In this document: positions 1 through 5,307 of the stretch, one piece after another
How the letters are laid out: each line of letters starts with the position of its first letter
Position numbering within the stretch: the first letter of the stretch is position 1
DNA from: JBEIUO01 sp964549785
Lineage (GTDB): Bacteria > Planctomycetota > Phycisphaerae > Phycisphaerales > UBA1924
Length of the DNA: 5,307 nt
Reading direction: 5' to 3'
NCBI GenBank assembly: GCA_964549785.1
Contig: CAZJXA010000228.1
Span: forward strand, 1-5,307
Made by a program: the position numbers and the translations under genes
The notes under the pieces: generated by a model
What the model was told of the DNA's origin: nothing
Database searches by the model: none
The model's input: only the letters and a program-made list of their open reading frames with translations

Positions 1-2
1 CC

Positions 3-491
3 GTCACCAAACGGGTAAACGGCGAACCCGACACACCACGGATCACGCTGCCACCCTTCAGCGAGTCGCTTCAGGCCCGGCAGGCCGAGAGCCGTGCGAG
101 CGAGATCGCCCGCGTCGAGCGGGCCGGCCTGATGTTCGTTCCCGGCGACAAGGCCGACCCCGAGGACAAGTCCAAGAGGGCTCCCGGCGGACGGTTCGGC
201 GCCGGCAATGGCGGAGGGCCTGGCAACCCCTATGCCAAGCAGGTGGGAGCCCTGCGGCGGGCGATGCTCGAATCGGTGACGCCGGCCGAGATCCAAGCGC
301 TGATGAAGGTGCTCCTCAAGCAGGCCAAGTCCGGCGATGTGCGGGCGATCAAGGAGATCTTGGATCGCACCCTCGGGAAGGCCGAGGGTGCGATCCAAGA
401 TCTCCTNNNNNNNNNNGATCTGTTGGCCAAGGTCGAGGAACTTGAGGCAGCGGTTGTCCAAGGCCGCGACGGCGCAGCGAAACCCCAATGA
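3..491 (+). CDS. Planctomycete-type small GRFxxGNxGGPGNP protein (DUF5681-like), 5' end outside window, interrupted by assembly gap
   Basis: The function is not known. From the ATG at 132 the product has a basic, Gly-rich N-terminal patch (GRFGAGNGGGPGNPYAKQV, residues 21-39). A helical part follows (RRAMLESVTPAEIQALMKVLLKQAKSGDVRAIKEILDRTLGK region, about residues 42-82), then a short coiled segment (DLLAKVEELEAAV). This layout is that of small DUF5681-like proteins common in Planctomycetota. The same frame is open and free of ATG/GTG/TTG back to the window edge. Codons 3-131 show a coding-like base pattern (about 81% G/C at third positions), and the ATG at 132 has no Shine-Dalgarno. I therefore call the gene partial at the left, with 132 as the alternative start. 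Ten Ns fall at 407-416, so the true length and frame across the gap are unknown. The peptide between LGK and the gap is encoded by one arm of an inverted repeat and is probably not real. The gene ends in TGA 24 bases from the convergent gene's stop. Confidence 0.7.
   Translation, partial: VTKRVNGEPDTPRITLPPFSESLQARQAESRASEIARVERAGLMFVPGDKADPEDKSKRAPGGRFGAGNGGGPGNPYAKQVGALRRAMLESVTPAEIQALMKVLLKQAKSGDVRAIKEILDRTLGKAEGAIQDLXXXXDLLAKVEELEAAVVQGRDGAAKPQ
352..406. repeat. Perfect 25-bp inverted repeat, 5-base loop, ending at the assembly gap
   Basis: Bases 352-376 and 382-406 are exact reverse complements, separated by GAAGG (377-381). The second arm ends at the last called base before the N run. 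The repeat lies inside a coding region whose protein type has no such hairpin requirement, and the second arm adds residues (AEGAIQDL) that I do not expect after LGK in this protein type. A fold-back error at a contig end is the simplest explanation. A genuine palindrome that broke the assembly is the alternative. Confidence 0.95.
407..416. other. Assembly gap (10 N)
   Basis: Ten consecutive Ns join two contigs. Ten is a commonly used placeholder, so the real distance is unknown. The reading frame happens to stay open across the ten bases, which has a one-in-three chance of occurring by luck and does not prove the gap size. Confidence 0.97.
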
Positions 492-507
492 CTCTCCGGC
501 ACTCCTG

Positions 508-527
508 CCCCCGGCTCACCGGGCGGG
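508..527. terminator. Possible hairpin between convergent genes
   Basis: CCCGG (510-514) and CCGGG (519-523) can pair around a CTCA loop, and CC (508-509) can pair with GG (525-526) past one bulged base. It sits where two convergent genes end, and its loop contains the stop codon of the minus-strand gene (516-518). There is no T-run on either side, so it would not be a classical intrinsic terminator. Short GC-rich stems also arise by chance in DNA of this composition. Confidence 0.2.
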
Positions 528-947
528 AATGTCCTGCTTCCATTTGGAGTCCAGGATGTTCCCGTTCTTCTCGATCATCACCCGATAACGAGACCCGTCC
601 GATTTCGGAAGATCCGCGAAGATCCCGAACGCGACCTCGCCAGCAATTAGCCCTTTCGCGTCGGCCCGGTGCCACACCACCAACCATGCGGCGCGAGCCG
701 TGAATGTCGTCTCGTCCCTCTTGGCAAGTGACTCGCAGGTGTCTTTCTCGCCCTTCAAATGGAGCGACCCGTCTGCATCTCCGACCTGACCACATCCTCG
801 AACGGAAATTGCGAATTTCGTGCCCGAGGCGTCCGTTGCAAGAAGATTGGAAAAGGCCGCACTGCCCTTGGCGAGCCGTTCAATGTTCCGGAATCCGTGT
901 GTGGACAAGGCATCTTCCGCGATGTCAAGTTCATTCGGTGTGGGCAT
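516..947 (-). CDS. Unknown 143-residue protein at the end of the DUF1156/DUF499 operon, possible degenerate nuclease-like fold
   Basis: I do not recognise a family with certainty. The start is set by an AGGAG Shine-Dalgarno six bases before the ATG at 947. A longer frame from a TTG near 1028 has no such signal. The product is 143 residues and soluble, with no signal peptide or membrane segment. Its N-terminal half reads as a helix (residues 5-17), then GFRNIERLAKGSAAFSNLLATD (18-39) and the strand KFAISVRG (44-51). This order (helix, GF, AF-x-x-LLAT, strand ending in V-basic-G) resembles PD-(D/E)XK-type proteins, in which the second strand normally ends in E-x-K. Here those positions are Ser48 and Arg50, so a catalytic site would be lost. 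The second half has a hydrophobic strand (AAWLVVW, 86-92) and an Arg/Lys-rich tail. It lies 143 bases downstream of the DUF499 ATPase gene on the same strand, so it may share its transcript or have its own promoter. The fold assignment is inference only. Confidence 0.75.
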   Translation of the reverse strand: MPTPNELDIAEDALSTHGFRNIERLAKGSAAFSNLLATDASGTKFAISVRGCGQVGDADGSLHLKGEKDTCESLAKRDETTFTARAAWLVVWHRADAKGLIAGEVAFGIFADLPKSDGSRYRVMIEKNGNILDSKWKQDIPAR

Positions 948-953
948 GAATAG

Positions 954-958
954 CTCCT
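954..958 (-). promoter_or_regulatory. Strong ribosome binding site (AGGAG) fixing the start at 947
   Basis: The minus strand reads AGAGGAGCTATTC directly before the ATG. The AGGAG core is six bases from the start codon. It is the strongest Shine-Dalgarno in the window; the other minus-strand starts have only weak purine stretches. Confidence 0.75.
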
Positions 959-1090
959 CTGGGTGCGGTCGTTTGTCCGGGCAGACGTTTCGGAAAGTTC
1001 GGGTGATACACCGTGGTCGCTTCGCCAAGGTTATCTCAAGCCATATCGGTCGTCATCGATCTTGTGAAGACGTACGAATTCGCATTCGAA

Positions 1091-4054
1091 TCATCCATCA
1101 CTTCCGATCGTGTCGTCAAGCGACAGTTCCTTCAGGCCGGCACGGAGTTCATCGATCTTCGCCTGCGACTGTTCGGCGCCCGGCGAGGCCTTGAACGTCA
1201 CCGAAATCGAGACCCCCGGCACGTTCGACACCTTGGAGAGCACCTTCGTGTAGAAGTTCATCCATTTCTGAGGCGGGACTTCCCCCGACCAGCGAATGCC
1301 CCTCGGCGCGGCAGGCGGTTGCAGCACCGGCTTGCCAGGCTCCACCTTCGGGGAAACCTGCACGACGCCCCTGCCGTCGATCCCATCCTTCATGGCCGTC
1401 ACGCTGAACGCCCCGTGCTCGCTTCCGGCGACAAACTTCCCGGATGCGTCGATCGTCCCGCCGGTTGCGCTCCACTCGAAGCCCGACACGGCGAACGGCT
1501 GTCCATACTGATCCAGCCCTCGAACACCAAACGCGGCGACCTCACCCGGCCGAATTTCGGCTCGGGGCGGGTCGATCGTCAGTTTCGCCAACCGGGGCGG
1601 CTCGACCAGCTTCTGGGCTTCGGCCGCGGTCAAAATGCAGAAGTCGTCGCTGATCTCGACATCAATCTCCAAGAGGCTTTCCCCCGGCTTCTTCAGCAGC
1701 GTCAAGCCGCCATCGGGCCGACGGCGTGCGTACCCCATATCACCCTTCGACACACCATCCGCAACAGTTCGCCGGATCGATTCCGGGTTCGAGAGCCTCG
1801 GCAACGCGGGCGAGGCAAAGAACGCATCGCGAGCATCCTTGATCGACCACGCCGTGATCGCCGGCGGCCAGTAGCGAACGAGCTTGCCGGAACCCACACC
1901 GTCCGACACTTCGTCCAGCTTGAGCAATTCTCGCATAACCAAGTCGGCGATGCGCCCGCCCTCGATAGAACTGGAAGTGATCTGGCCGAGGTCGATCGGC
2001 TTAAGTTTGTTGTCCTTCCCAAGGAGGAGAATGTGCCGATAGCTTCGGAAGAGCGATTCCTTCAGGTCCCTTTTGGCTCGCTCGAGGCTTTTCTTGAGCG
2101 AACCGAGTTGTGATTCATCGAACCTGCTCCGGGCGTCTTCGTCGGCATCAATGTCTTCCCACGCAAGCACGTTGCGGGCGGCTTCCTGCGCAGACGATGC
2201 TCCGTCCGGCAAAATGAACACCAGTCCCGATTTGTACGTCCGGCCCGAGGTTCCGGAACTGCGGACGATCTCATCCACCAGTTTGGCGCTTTCCGTGCCC
2301 ATGAATGGTGTTTCCACGCCCATCACCACAAGCGTCAACTGCGCCCGATCCGGTACATCGTTGCTCCGTTGCGGGACATACTTGCGGTCGACACCCTTGG
2401 CGCCATCCTTGAATACGATCTCGATATCCCCGCGGATTCGCGCATCAATGTCCTTGGGTTTCACGTTGCCGCGTGACTGAACCAGCATCTGATTCAGGTT
2501 GGGCTTGACACCGAAGCGATACCGATTGCGCTCACACTCCAGGTAGAAGCACGACGATGCGAGCCCATCGAGCACCGTTTCAACGTCCGCGGAGTTGAAC
2601 CCGGGCCCACCCAGCGCGGTCTTGATCTCTGGCACCGTGGCCTCGGCGCGACGCTGGCTTTGTCCGCCGTTGGACTCAAGAAAAATTGCCGCGGCAGCCT
2701 TCTGATGGAGCCGTGACTTCTTGATCGCGTCCACCGCCTCTGCGTCCAGCCGCGCTGCGTGAGATTCGGGGCGTCCGGCGATGTCCGATGTCACCGGCAC
2801 GCGGAGTTTGGGCTCCCCGAGTTGCTCAAAGAGTGCATCCGTGAACAGAGCATCTTGGAAGGGGGCGGTTCCAAGGGTGATTAGCGCTTCGCCCGTCACG
2901 CGGTCATAGCCCTCCTTATACACCCGGCTCACCCAAAGCGCCAGCAGCCGCAGCACTCCGCGGGTCCGTTGGAAGCGGGGAAGCGACGACCACTTGCGCT
3001 CGAACACCGAGATCACTGCGGGATGGAAGGGATAGCTGTCCCTGAACGACTTAAGAGCCTCCTCACCGCTCAGCCCCGCCAACTCGCCTGCATGATCGCG
3101 GCACCACTCCGCATATGCCGCAGCCGTCTTTCGGCCTTCCTCGGGCAGGCCGTCCCACTCGAAGAGCCGTCGCCGGATGATCTCATTGATCTCTCCGCCC
3201 ATCGACATACTCACGGCCTTGCCGGTTCGGTTCAGCGCGTGCTTGATCGCCTCGTAATCGACTTTGTCGTCAGGGTCCGGCATTTCCGTATCGCTGGATG
3301 ATGGCACGGAAGCGCACAACACTGCGCAGTCCAAGGCGGCAATTACTCCGGCGAGATTCTGAATGAACTCCTTGGTCTGGGCACGCCCCGGCACGCCGCT
3401 CGTGCCGACCACTCCACGCGCCCTAGACACATACCCCATCAGTTCGTCGATGAGGATCAATACCGGGCCCGTGCCGATGATGTCCCGCAAGACCGGTTCG
3501 CTCGGGGCGCGGAGTTCCGAATCGTGCTGGGCGACTCTGGCGAACGCCGCAGTGCCGCCCAACTGCCAGGCAAGTTCTCCCCAAGGCGTGCGTCTTTGAG
3601 GATCCCCCTCCCGTCCATATCCCGTGACCGGTTCGATCTCCGTCCCCACAATCACCGCGATTTTGGCGACCGGCCACTCCTGGAGCTCGGCCTTCGTTGC
3701 GATGCTCTCCACACCCTTCCATCGCTTGGCGGCAGAGCCGTGTTTGGCGAGATGAAACAGGGCGGCCAATGCGTGGGTCTTTCCACCGCCGAACTGGGTC
3801 GCCATGTTGAAGACTGCGGACGTTTCGACCTTGATGCCGTTCAAGCGACGAACCATCTGGGATGAAAGGTCGATCAGACTTTCCGTGAGGTGCGTTCGCT
3901 CAAAGAACTGCTTGGGATCGACATACACCGCGTGCGCTTCACCGCGATGGACGTGTCCGAGGTGTACGGCAAACTCGGACGCGTCCAGCGGCTTGCCGAG
4001 CCGCAAATCCTCGCGGGGCTTGATAACGTCATACCAGGGTCGAAGTTTGGACAT
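1091..4054 (-). CDS. DUF499-type P-loop ATPase of an anti-phage (Hma-like) methylase/ATPase system
   Basis: This is a 987-residue cytoplasmic ATPase, presumed motor or switch component of a DUF1156/DUF499 defence cluster; its exact biochemical role is not established here. Visible elements are the N-terminus (MSKLRPWYDVIKPREDLRLG), Walker A ATQFGGGKTH (85-94, Lys92), the family-typical TPWGELAWQLGG (156-167), Walker B VLILIDEL (198-205, Asp203-Glu204) and a sensor-like strand CAVLCASVPSSS (243-254). EIIRRRLFEW (291-300) and YPFHP...FQRTRGVLRLLA (341-372) follow, with arginines that could act as sensor or finger. A winged-helix-like stretch covers about 475-515. An Ig-like domain covers about 822-902, and the C-terminal tail with KWMNFYTKVL (933-942) is typical of the family. 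The ATPase motifs look intact. The ATG at 4054 gives the expected family N-terminus, preceded by a weak GAGA purine stretch. It follows the membrane-protein gene by 29 bases, so co-transcription with it and the methylase is likely. Confidence 0.9.
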   Translation of the reverse strand: MSKLRPWYDVIKPREDLRLGKPLDASEFAVHLGHVHRGEAHAVYVDPKQFFERTHLTESLIDLSSQMVRRLNGIKVETSAVFNMATQFGGGKTHALAALFHLAKHGSAAKRWKGVESIATKAELQEWPVAKIAVIVGTEIEPVTGYGREGDPQRRTPWGELAWQLGGTAAFARVAQHDSELRAPSEPVLRDIIGTGPVLILIDELMGYVSRARGVVGTSGVPGRAQTKEFIQNLAGVIAALDCAVLCASVPSSSDTEMPDPDDKVDYEAIKHALNRTGKAVSMSMGGEINEIIRRRLFEWDGLPEEGRKTAAAYAEWCRDHAGELAGLSGEEALKSFRDSYPFHPAVISVFERKWSSLPRFQRTRGVLRLLALWVSRVYKEGYDRVTGEALITLGTAPFQDALFTDALFEQLGEPKLRVPVTSDIAGRPESHAARLDAEAVDAIKKSRLHQKAAAAIFLESNGGQSQRRAEATVPEIKTALGGPGFNSADVETVLDGLASSCFYLECERNRYRFGVKPNLNQMLVQSRGNVKPKDIDARIRGDIEIVFKDGAKGVDRKYVPQRSNDVPDRAQLTLVVMGVETPFMGTESAKLVDEIVRSSGTSGRTYKSGLVFILPDGASSAQEAARNVLAWEDIDADEDARSRFDESQLGSLKKSLERAKRDLKESLFRSYRHILLLGKDNKLKPIDLGQITSSSIEGGRIADLVMRELLKLDEVSDGVGSGKLVRYWPPAITAWSIKDARDAFFASPALPRLSNPESIRRTVADGVSKGDMGYARRRPDGGLTLLKKPGESLLEIDVEISDDFCILTAAEAQKLVEPPRLAKLTIDPPRAEIRPGEVAAFGVRGLDQYGQPFAVSGFEWSATGGTIDASGKFVAGSEHGAFSVTAMKDGIDGRGVVQVSPKVEPGKPVLQPPAAPRGIRWSGEVPPQKWMNFYTKVLSKVSNVPGVSISVTFKASPGAEQSQAKIDELRAGLKELSLDDTIGSDG
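1349..1591 (-). other. Ig-like (BIG-type) domain within the DUF499 ATPase
   Basis: Residues about 822-902 read as a bacterial Ig-like domain: LTIDPPRAEIRPGE, then GLDQYGQP, FEWSATGGTIDASGKF and FSVTA, ending in GVVQV. The DQYG turn, the W-x-x-x-GG-x-I-D-x-x-G-x-F signature and the alternating hydrophobic strands match BIG-type domains, which are best known from secreted and surface proteins. This ATPase has no secretion signal, so the domain would act in the cytoplasm, probably as a binding module. Confidence 0.65.
3773..3802 (-). other. Walker A (P-loop) of the DUF499 ATPase
   Basis: These codons give ATQFGGGKTH, residues 85-94. The GGGKT core with Lys92 and Thr93 is intact and so can bind the ATP phosphates. 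The Gln-Phe before the glycines and the His after KT are characteristic of DUF499 ATPases. Confidence 0.85.
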
Positions 4055-4083
4055 AATGAGTTCTCGACGAACAGGTCGGTCGC

Positions 4084-4386
4084 TTAGTTCTTTCTTTTGA
4101 GATCAGCCCCGATGAGGGCGGCCACAAACACGCATCCGACAACCCGCGTCACCTTGAGTATCGCGCTCGCAGGCGTGGAAGCCTCATCCGTCGAAGACTG
4201 ACCATATTCATCCATCGCGTAGTTCCCACCGATCGACAGTCCACCCAGGAGAAGTGCGCCGCCGAGCGCAACCGGCCAGACACGCTGTTGACTTTCGGCG
4301 TGGTGAAATCCCAAGACCACCACCCCTCCAATGCAAAGTCCCAGAAGCCCTCCAACGAACAATCCAAGAAACGCGTCTTCAAGCAT
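4084..4386 (-). CDS. Small three-segment membrane protein with glycine zipper, coupled to the DUF1156 methylase
   Basis: I do not recognise a family. The product is 100 residues with three hydrophobic stretches: about 6-27 (FLGLFVGGLLGLCIGGVVVLGF), 37-57 and 76-96. It has an acidic N-terminus (MLEDA) and a basic C-terminus (DLKRKN), which by the positive-inside rule puts the C-terminus in the cytoplasm and the N-terminus outside. The first segment has glycines at 8, 12, 16 and 20, an exact GxxxGxxxGxxxG zipper; the second has three GG pairs. A hydrophilic loop (58-75, MDEYGQSSTDEASTPASA) separates segments 2 and 3. Its ATG shares one base with the upstream methylase stop (TAATG), so translation is very likely coupled and the start is well fixed; only a weak AAGG lies upstream. 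Its position between two cytoplasmic defence proteins suggests a membrane partner or effector, but that role is inferred. Confidence 0.8.
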   Translation of the reverse strand: MLEDAFLGLFVGGLLGLCIGGVVVLGFHHAESQQRVWPVALGGALLLGGLSIGGNYAMDEYGQSSTDEASTPASAILKVTRVVGCVFVAALIGADLKRKN

Positions 4387-5306
4387 TAAGAACCCAGCCC
4401 TTTCTTGCGAGCCAGCACGCCATCAACCCACCGTTTCTCGTCAGTTCCCGACGGGTAAAGCGCCGAGAGCGACTGCGCCAGTTTCCAGAACCGCCCATCC
4501 TTGCCGATCCCATCCTCCACCAGAAACCGCCGCAGCGCCTCGCCTCGCCCCGCGCTGAACAGCAGCATCGCCTGATGCACCCGGTCCAGCACCGTCGCGC
4601 CCGCCTTGCTGGCCGCCAACTTGCCTCCGCTCTCGGCCTCCGCCTTGATGATCTCCGCCTTGATCTCTTCCTCGCCTTGGAACAGCGTTGCCTGGGCCTT
4701 CTTGCGTTTGGCTTTGGGCGTGGTCCCCCCGCCCCCAACCGGCCCTTCCGCGTCCTGGCCGAACAGATACTTCGTCCGCTCCGCCACCGCCAGCAGCCGG
4801 GCTGTTTCTCCCTTGATCTCGACGACGCTCTGCGACTTCTCCAGCACGATCCCCAATCCCTGGGCGATCAGCCGGGCCGCATCAAACTCCAGCACGAACC
4901 CCTTAACAATCGCGCCCTTGCCCTTCTTGCCCTTGCCGTTCCCCTCATCATCATCCTCGTCCGTGTCTGTCTCCGCATCTTCGGCATCGTCCGCTGCGCC
5001 CTGGGCCTTCGCCTTTTTTCCCCCGCCCACCGTCCACAACCACACCGCCGTCAGCCGCGCATCGGGTTCCAGCCCCGCCGTGTCGGCATCCTGCATGATG
5101 AGCGACAGGGCCTCCTTGCTCACCGCGGCCCAGACCTCGACAAGATATTCCTTGAGCGTGACGGCCTCGCCGCTGGCCTTTTCCACGCGGCTGTAGCGGC
5201 TGAAGATCTCCAGCGCGGGGCCGATGCAGGCGAAGATGGCATCGGCACCGACCACGCCCTCGGCGGTCAGCCGCGGCATCCACTCTTGCATCTTCCTGGG
5301 CAACTC
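4386..5306 (-). CDS. DUF1156-type DNA methyltransferase, C-terminal part (continues beyond right edge)
   Basis: Only the last ~306 residues are present; the frame is open to the window edge, and the DUF1156 domain and the catalytic methyltransferase motifs must lie outside. Recognition rests on the C-terminal region, which I know well from this family: GADAIFACIGPALEIFSRYSRV (residues 19-40 counted from the TTG at 5303), VTLKEYLVEVWAAVSKEAL (48-66), LTAVWLWT (84-91), GFVLEFDAARLIAQGLG (135-151), the RVHQAMLLFSAGRGEALRRFL block (241-261) and the terminal LYPSGTDEKRWVDGVLARKKGLG. Proteins of this family are predicted DNA methylases that act with a DUF499 ATPase, marking host DNA or acting in phage defence. 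Two linkers interrupt the fold: an acidic-then-Lys/Gly stretch (about 95-130) and a Gly/Lys stretch (about 182-220) holding QATLF. The apparent TTG start is internal and not a real start. The stop overlaps the next gene's ATG by one base. Confidence 0.88.
   Translation of the reverse strand, partial: ELPRKMQEWMPRLTAEGVVGADAIFACIGPALEIFSRYSRVEKASGEAVTLKEYLVEVWAAVSKEALSLIMQDADTAGLEPDARLTAVWLWTVGGGKKAKAQGAADDAEDAETDTDEDDDEGNGKGKKGKGAIVKGFVLEFDAARLIAQGLGIVLEKSQSVVEIKGETARLLAVAERTKYLFGQDAEGPVGGGGTTPKAKRKKAQATLFQGEEEIKAEIIKAEAESGGKLAASKAGATVLDRVHQAMLLFSAGRGEALRRFLVEDGIGKDGRFWKLAQSLSALYPSGTDEKRWVDGVLARKKGLGS
4680..4694 (-). other. Putative sliding-clamp-binding motif QATLF in the methylase linker
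   Basis: The codons give Gln-Ala-Thr-Leu-Phe, residues 204-208 of the visible part. This fits the relaxed bacterial beta-clamp-binding pattern Q-x-x-L-F. It lies in a flexible Gly/Lys/Glu-rich linker, where such motifs usually sit. The match is short and could be chance. Confidence 0.4.
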
Positions 5307-5307
5307 G

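Noticed and set aside
352..406. The 25-bp inverted repeat as a genuine transcription terminator or mobile-element end
   Set aside because: It lies inside a reading frame, has no T-run, no flanking duplication or transposase, and stops exactly at the gap, which fits an assembly fault better.
349..795. A 148-residue minus-strand open frame crossing the gap
   Set aside because: It overlaps both the GRFxxGN gene and the 143-residue gene, passes through the Ns, and is Arg-rich with no domain features.
948..1090. Promoter or terminator in the 143-base gap after the ATPase gene
   Set aside because: I could not find a -35/-10 pair with sensible spacing. The only inverted repeat after the ATPase stop (CGAAT/ATTCG near 1076-1089) is 5 bp, AT-containing and has no T-run.
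1013..2113. A 366-residue plus-strand open frame opposite the DUF499 gene
   Set aside because: Its product is Arg/Pro/His-rich with no recognisable domain, and it lies antisense to a gene with intact ATPase motifs. Long antisense frames are expected in DNA with this third-position G/C bias.
4606..5196. A 196-residue Ser/Pro-rich plus-strand open frame opposite the methylase
   Set aside because: Its Ser-rich runs are the complement of the Asp/Glu/Gly/Lys linker codons of the methylase, so it is a shadow frame.
1..5307. tRNA, rRNA, CRISPR array, insertion sequence or toxin-antitoxin pair
   Set aside because: No cloverleaf-like or rRNA sequence, no regularly spaced direct repeats and no transposase or integrase motifs were seen on either strand; the two small genes lie apart and do not form an adjacent toxin-antitoxin pair.

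Overview
The window is GC-rich with strong G/C preference at third codon positions, and it carries a 10-N scaffold gap. It therefore looks like a draft or metagenome-assembled genome. The leftmost gene encodes a small protein of the 'GRFxxGNxGGPGNPxAxxVxALR' type. I know this type mainly from Planctomycetota, where it is extremely abundant, so a planctomycete host is the best guess. That rests on recognition of the protein type, not on a search.

Layout. Bases 3-491 on the plus strand hold the end of the planctomycete-type small protein, interrupted by the gap at 407-416. A perfect 25-bp inverted repeat (352-406) runs right up to the gap and is probably an assembly fold-back. The rest of the window is one block of four minus-strand genes, read right to left: (1) the C-terminal ~306 residues of a DUF1156-type DNA methyltransferase, 5306-4386, entering from the right edge; (2) a 100-residue protein with three predicted membrane segments, 4386-4084, whose ATG shares one base with the methyltransferase stop (TAATG); (3) a 987-residue DUF499-type P-loop ATPase, 4054-1091, 29 bases further on; (4) after a 143-base gap, a 143-residue protein of unknown function, 947-516, with a strong Shine-Dalgarno. 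It converges on the left-hand gene with only 24 bases between the two stop codons.

How the genes may work together. DUF1156 methyltransferases and DUF499 ATPases are a known pair. They occur together, usually with a helicase and often with a DUF3780 protein, in clusters regarded as anti-phage systems (Hma-like: helicase, methylase, ATPase). This locus is most likely a planctomycete version of that system. Its unusual parts are the membrane protein with a glycine zipper placed between methylase and ATPase, an Ig-like domain near the C-terminus of the ATPase, a putative sliding-clamp-binding motif in a methylase linker, and a terminal small protein that could be a degenerate nuclease-like fold. 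No helicase lies between the ATPase and the convergent gene; if there is one, it must lie beyond the right edge or elsewhere.

I see no tRNA, rRNA, CRISPR array, insertion sequence or convincing promoter. Every base outside short intergenic gaps (24, 143 and 29 bases) is accounted for by these five genes.
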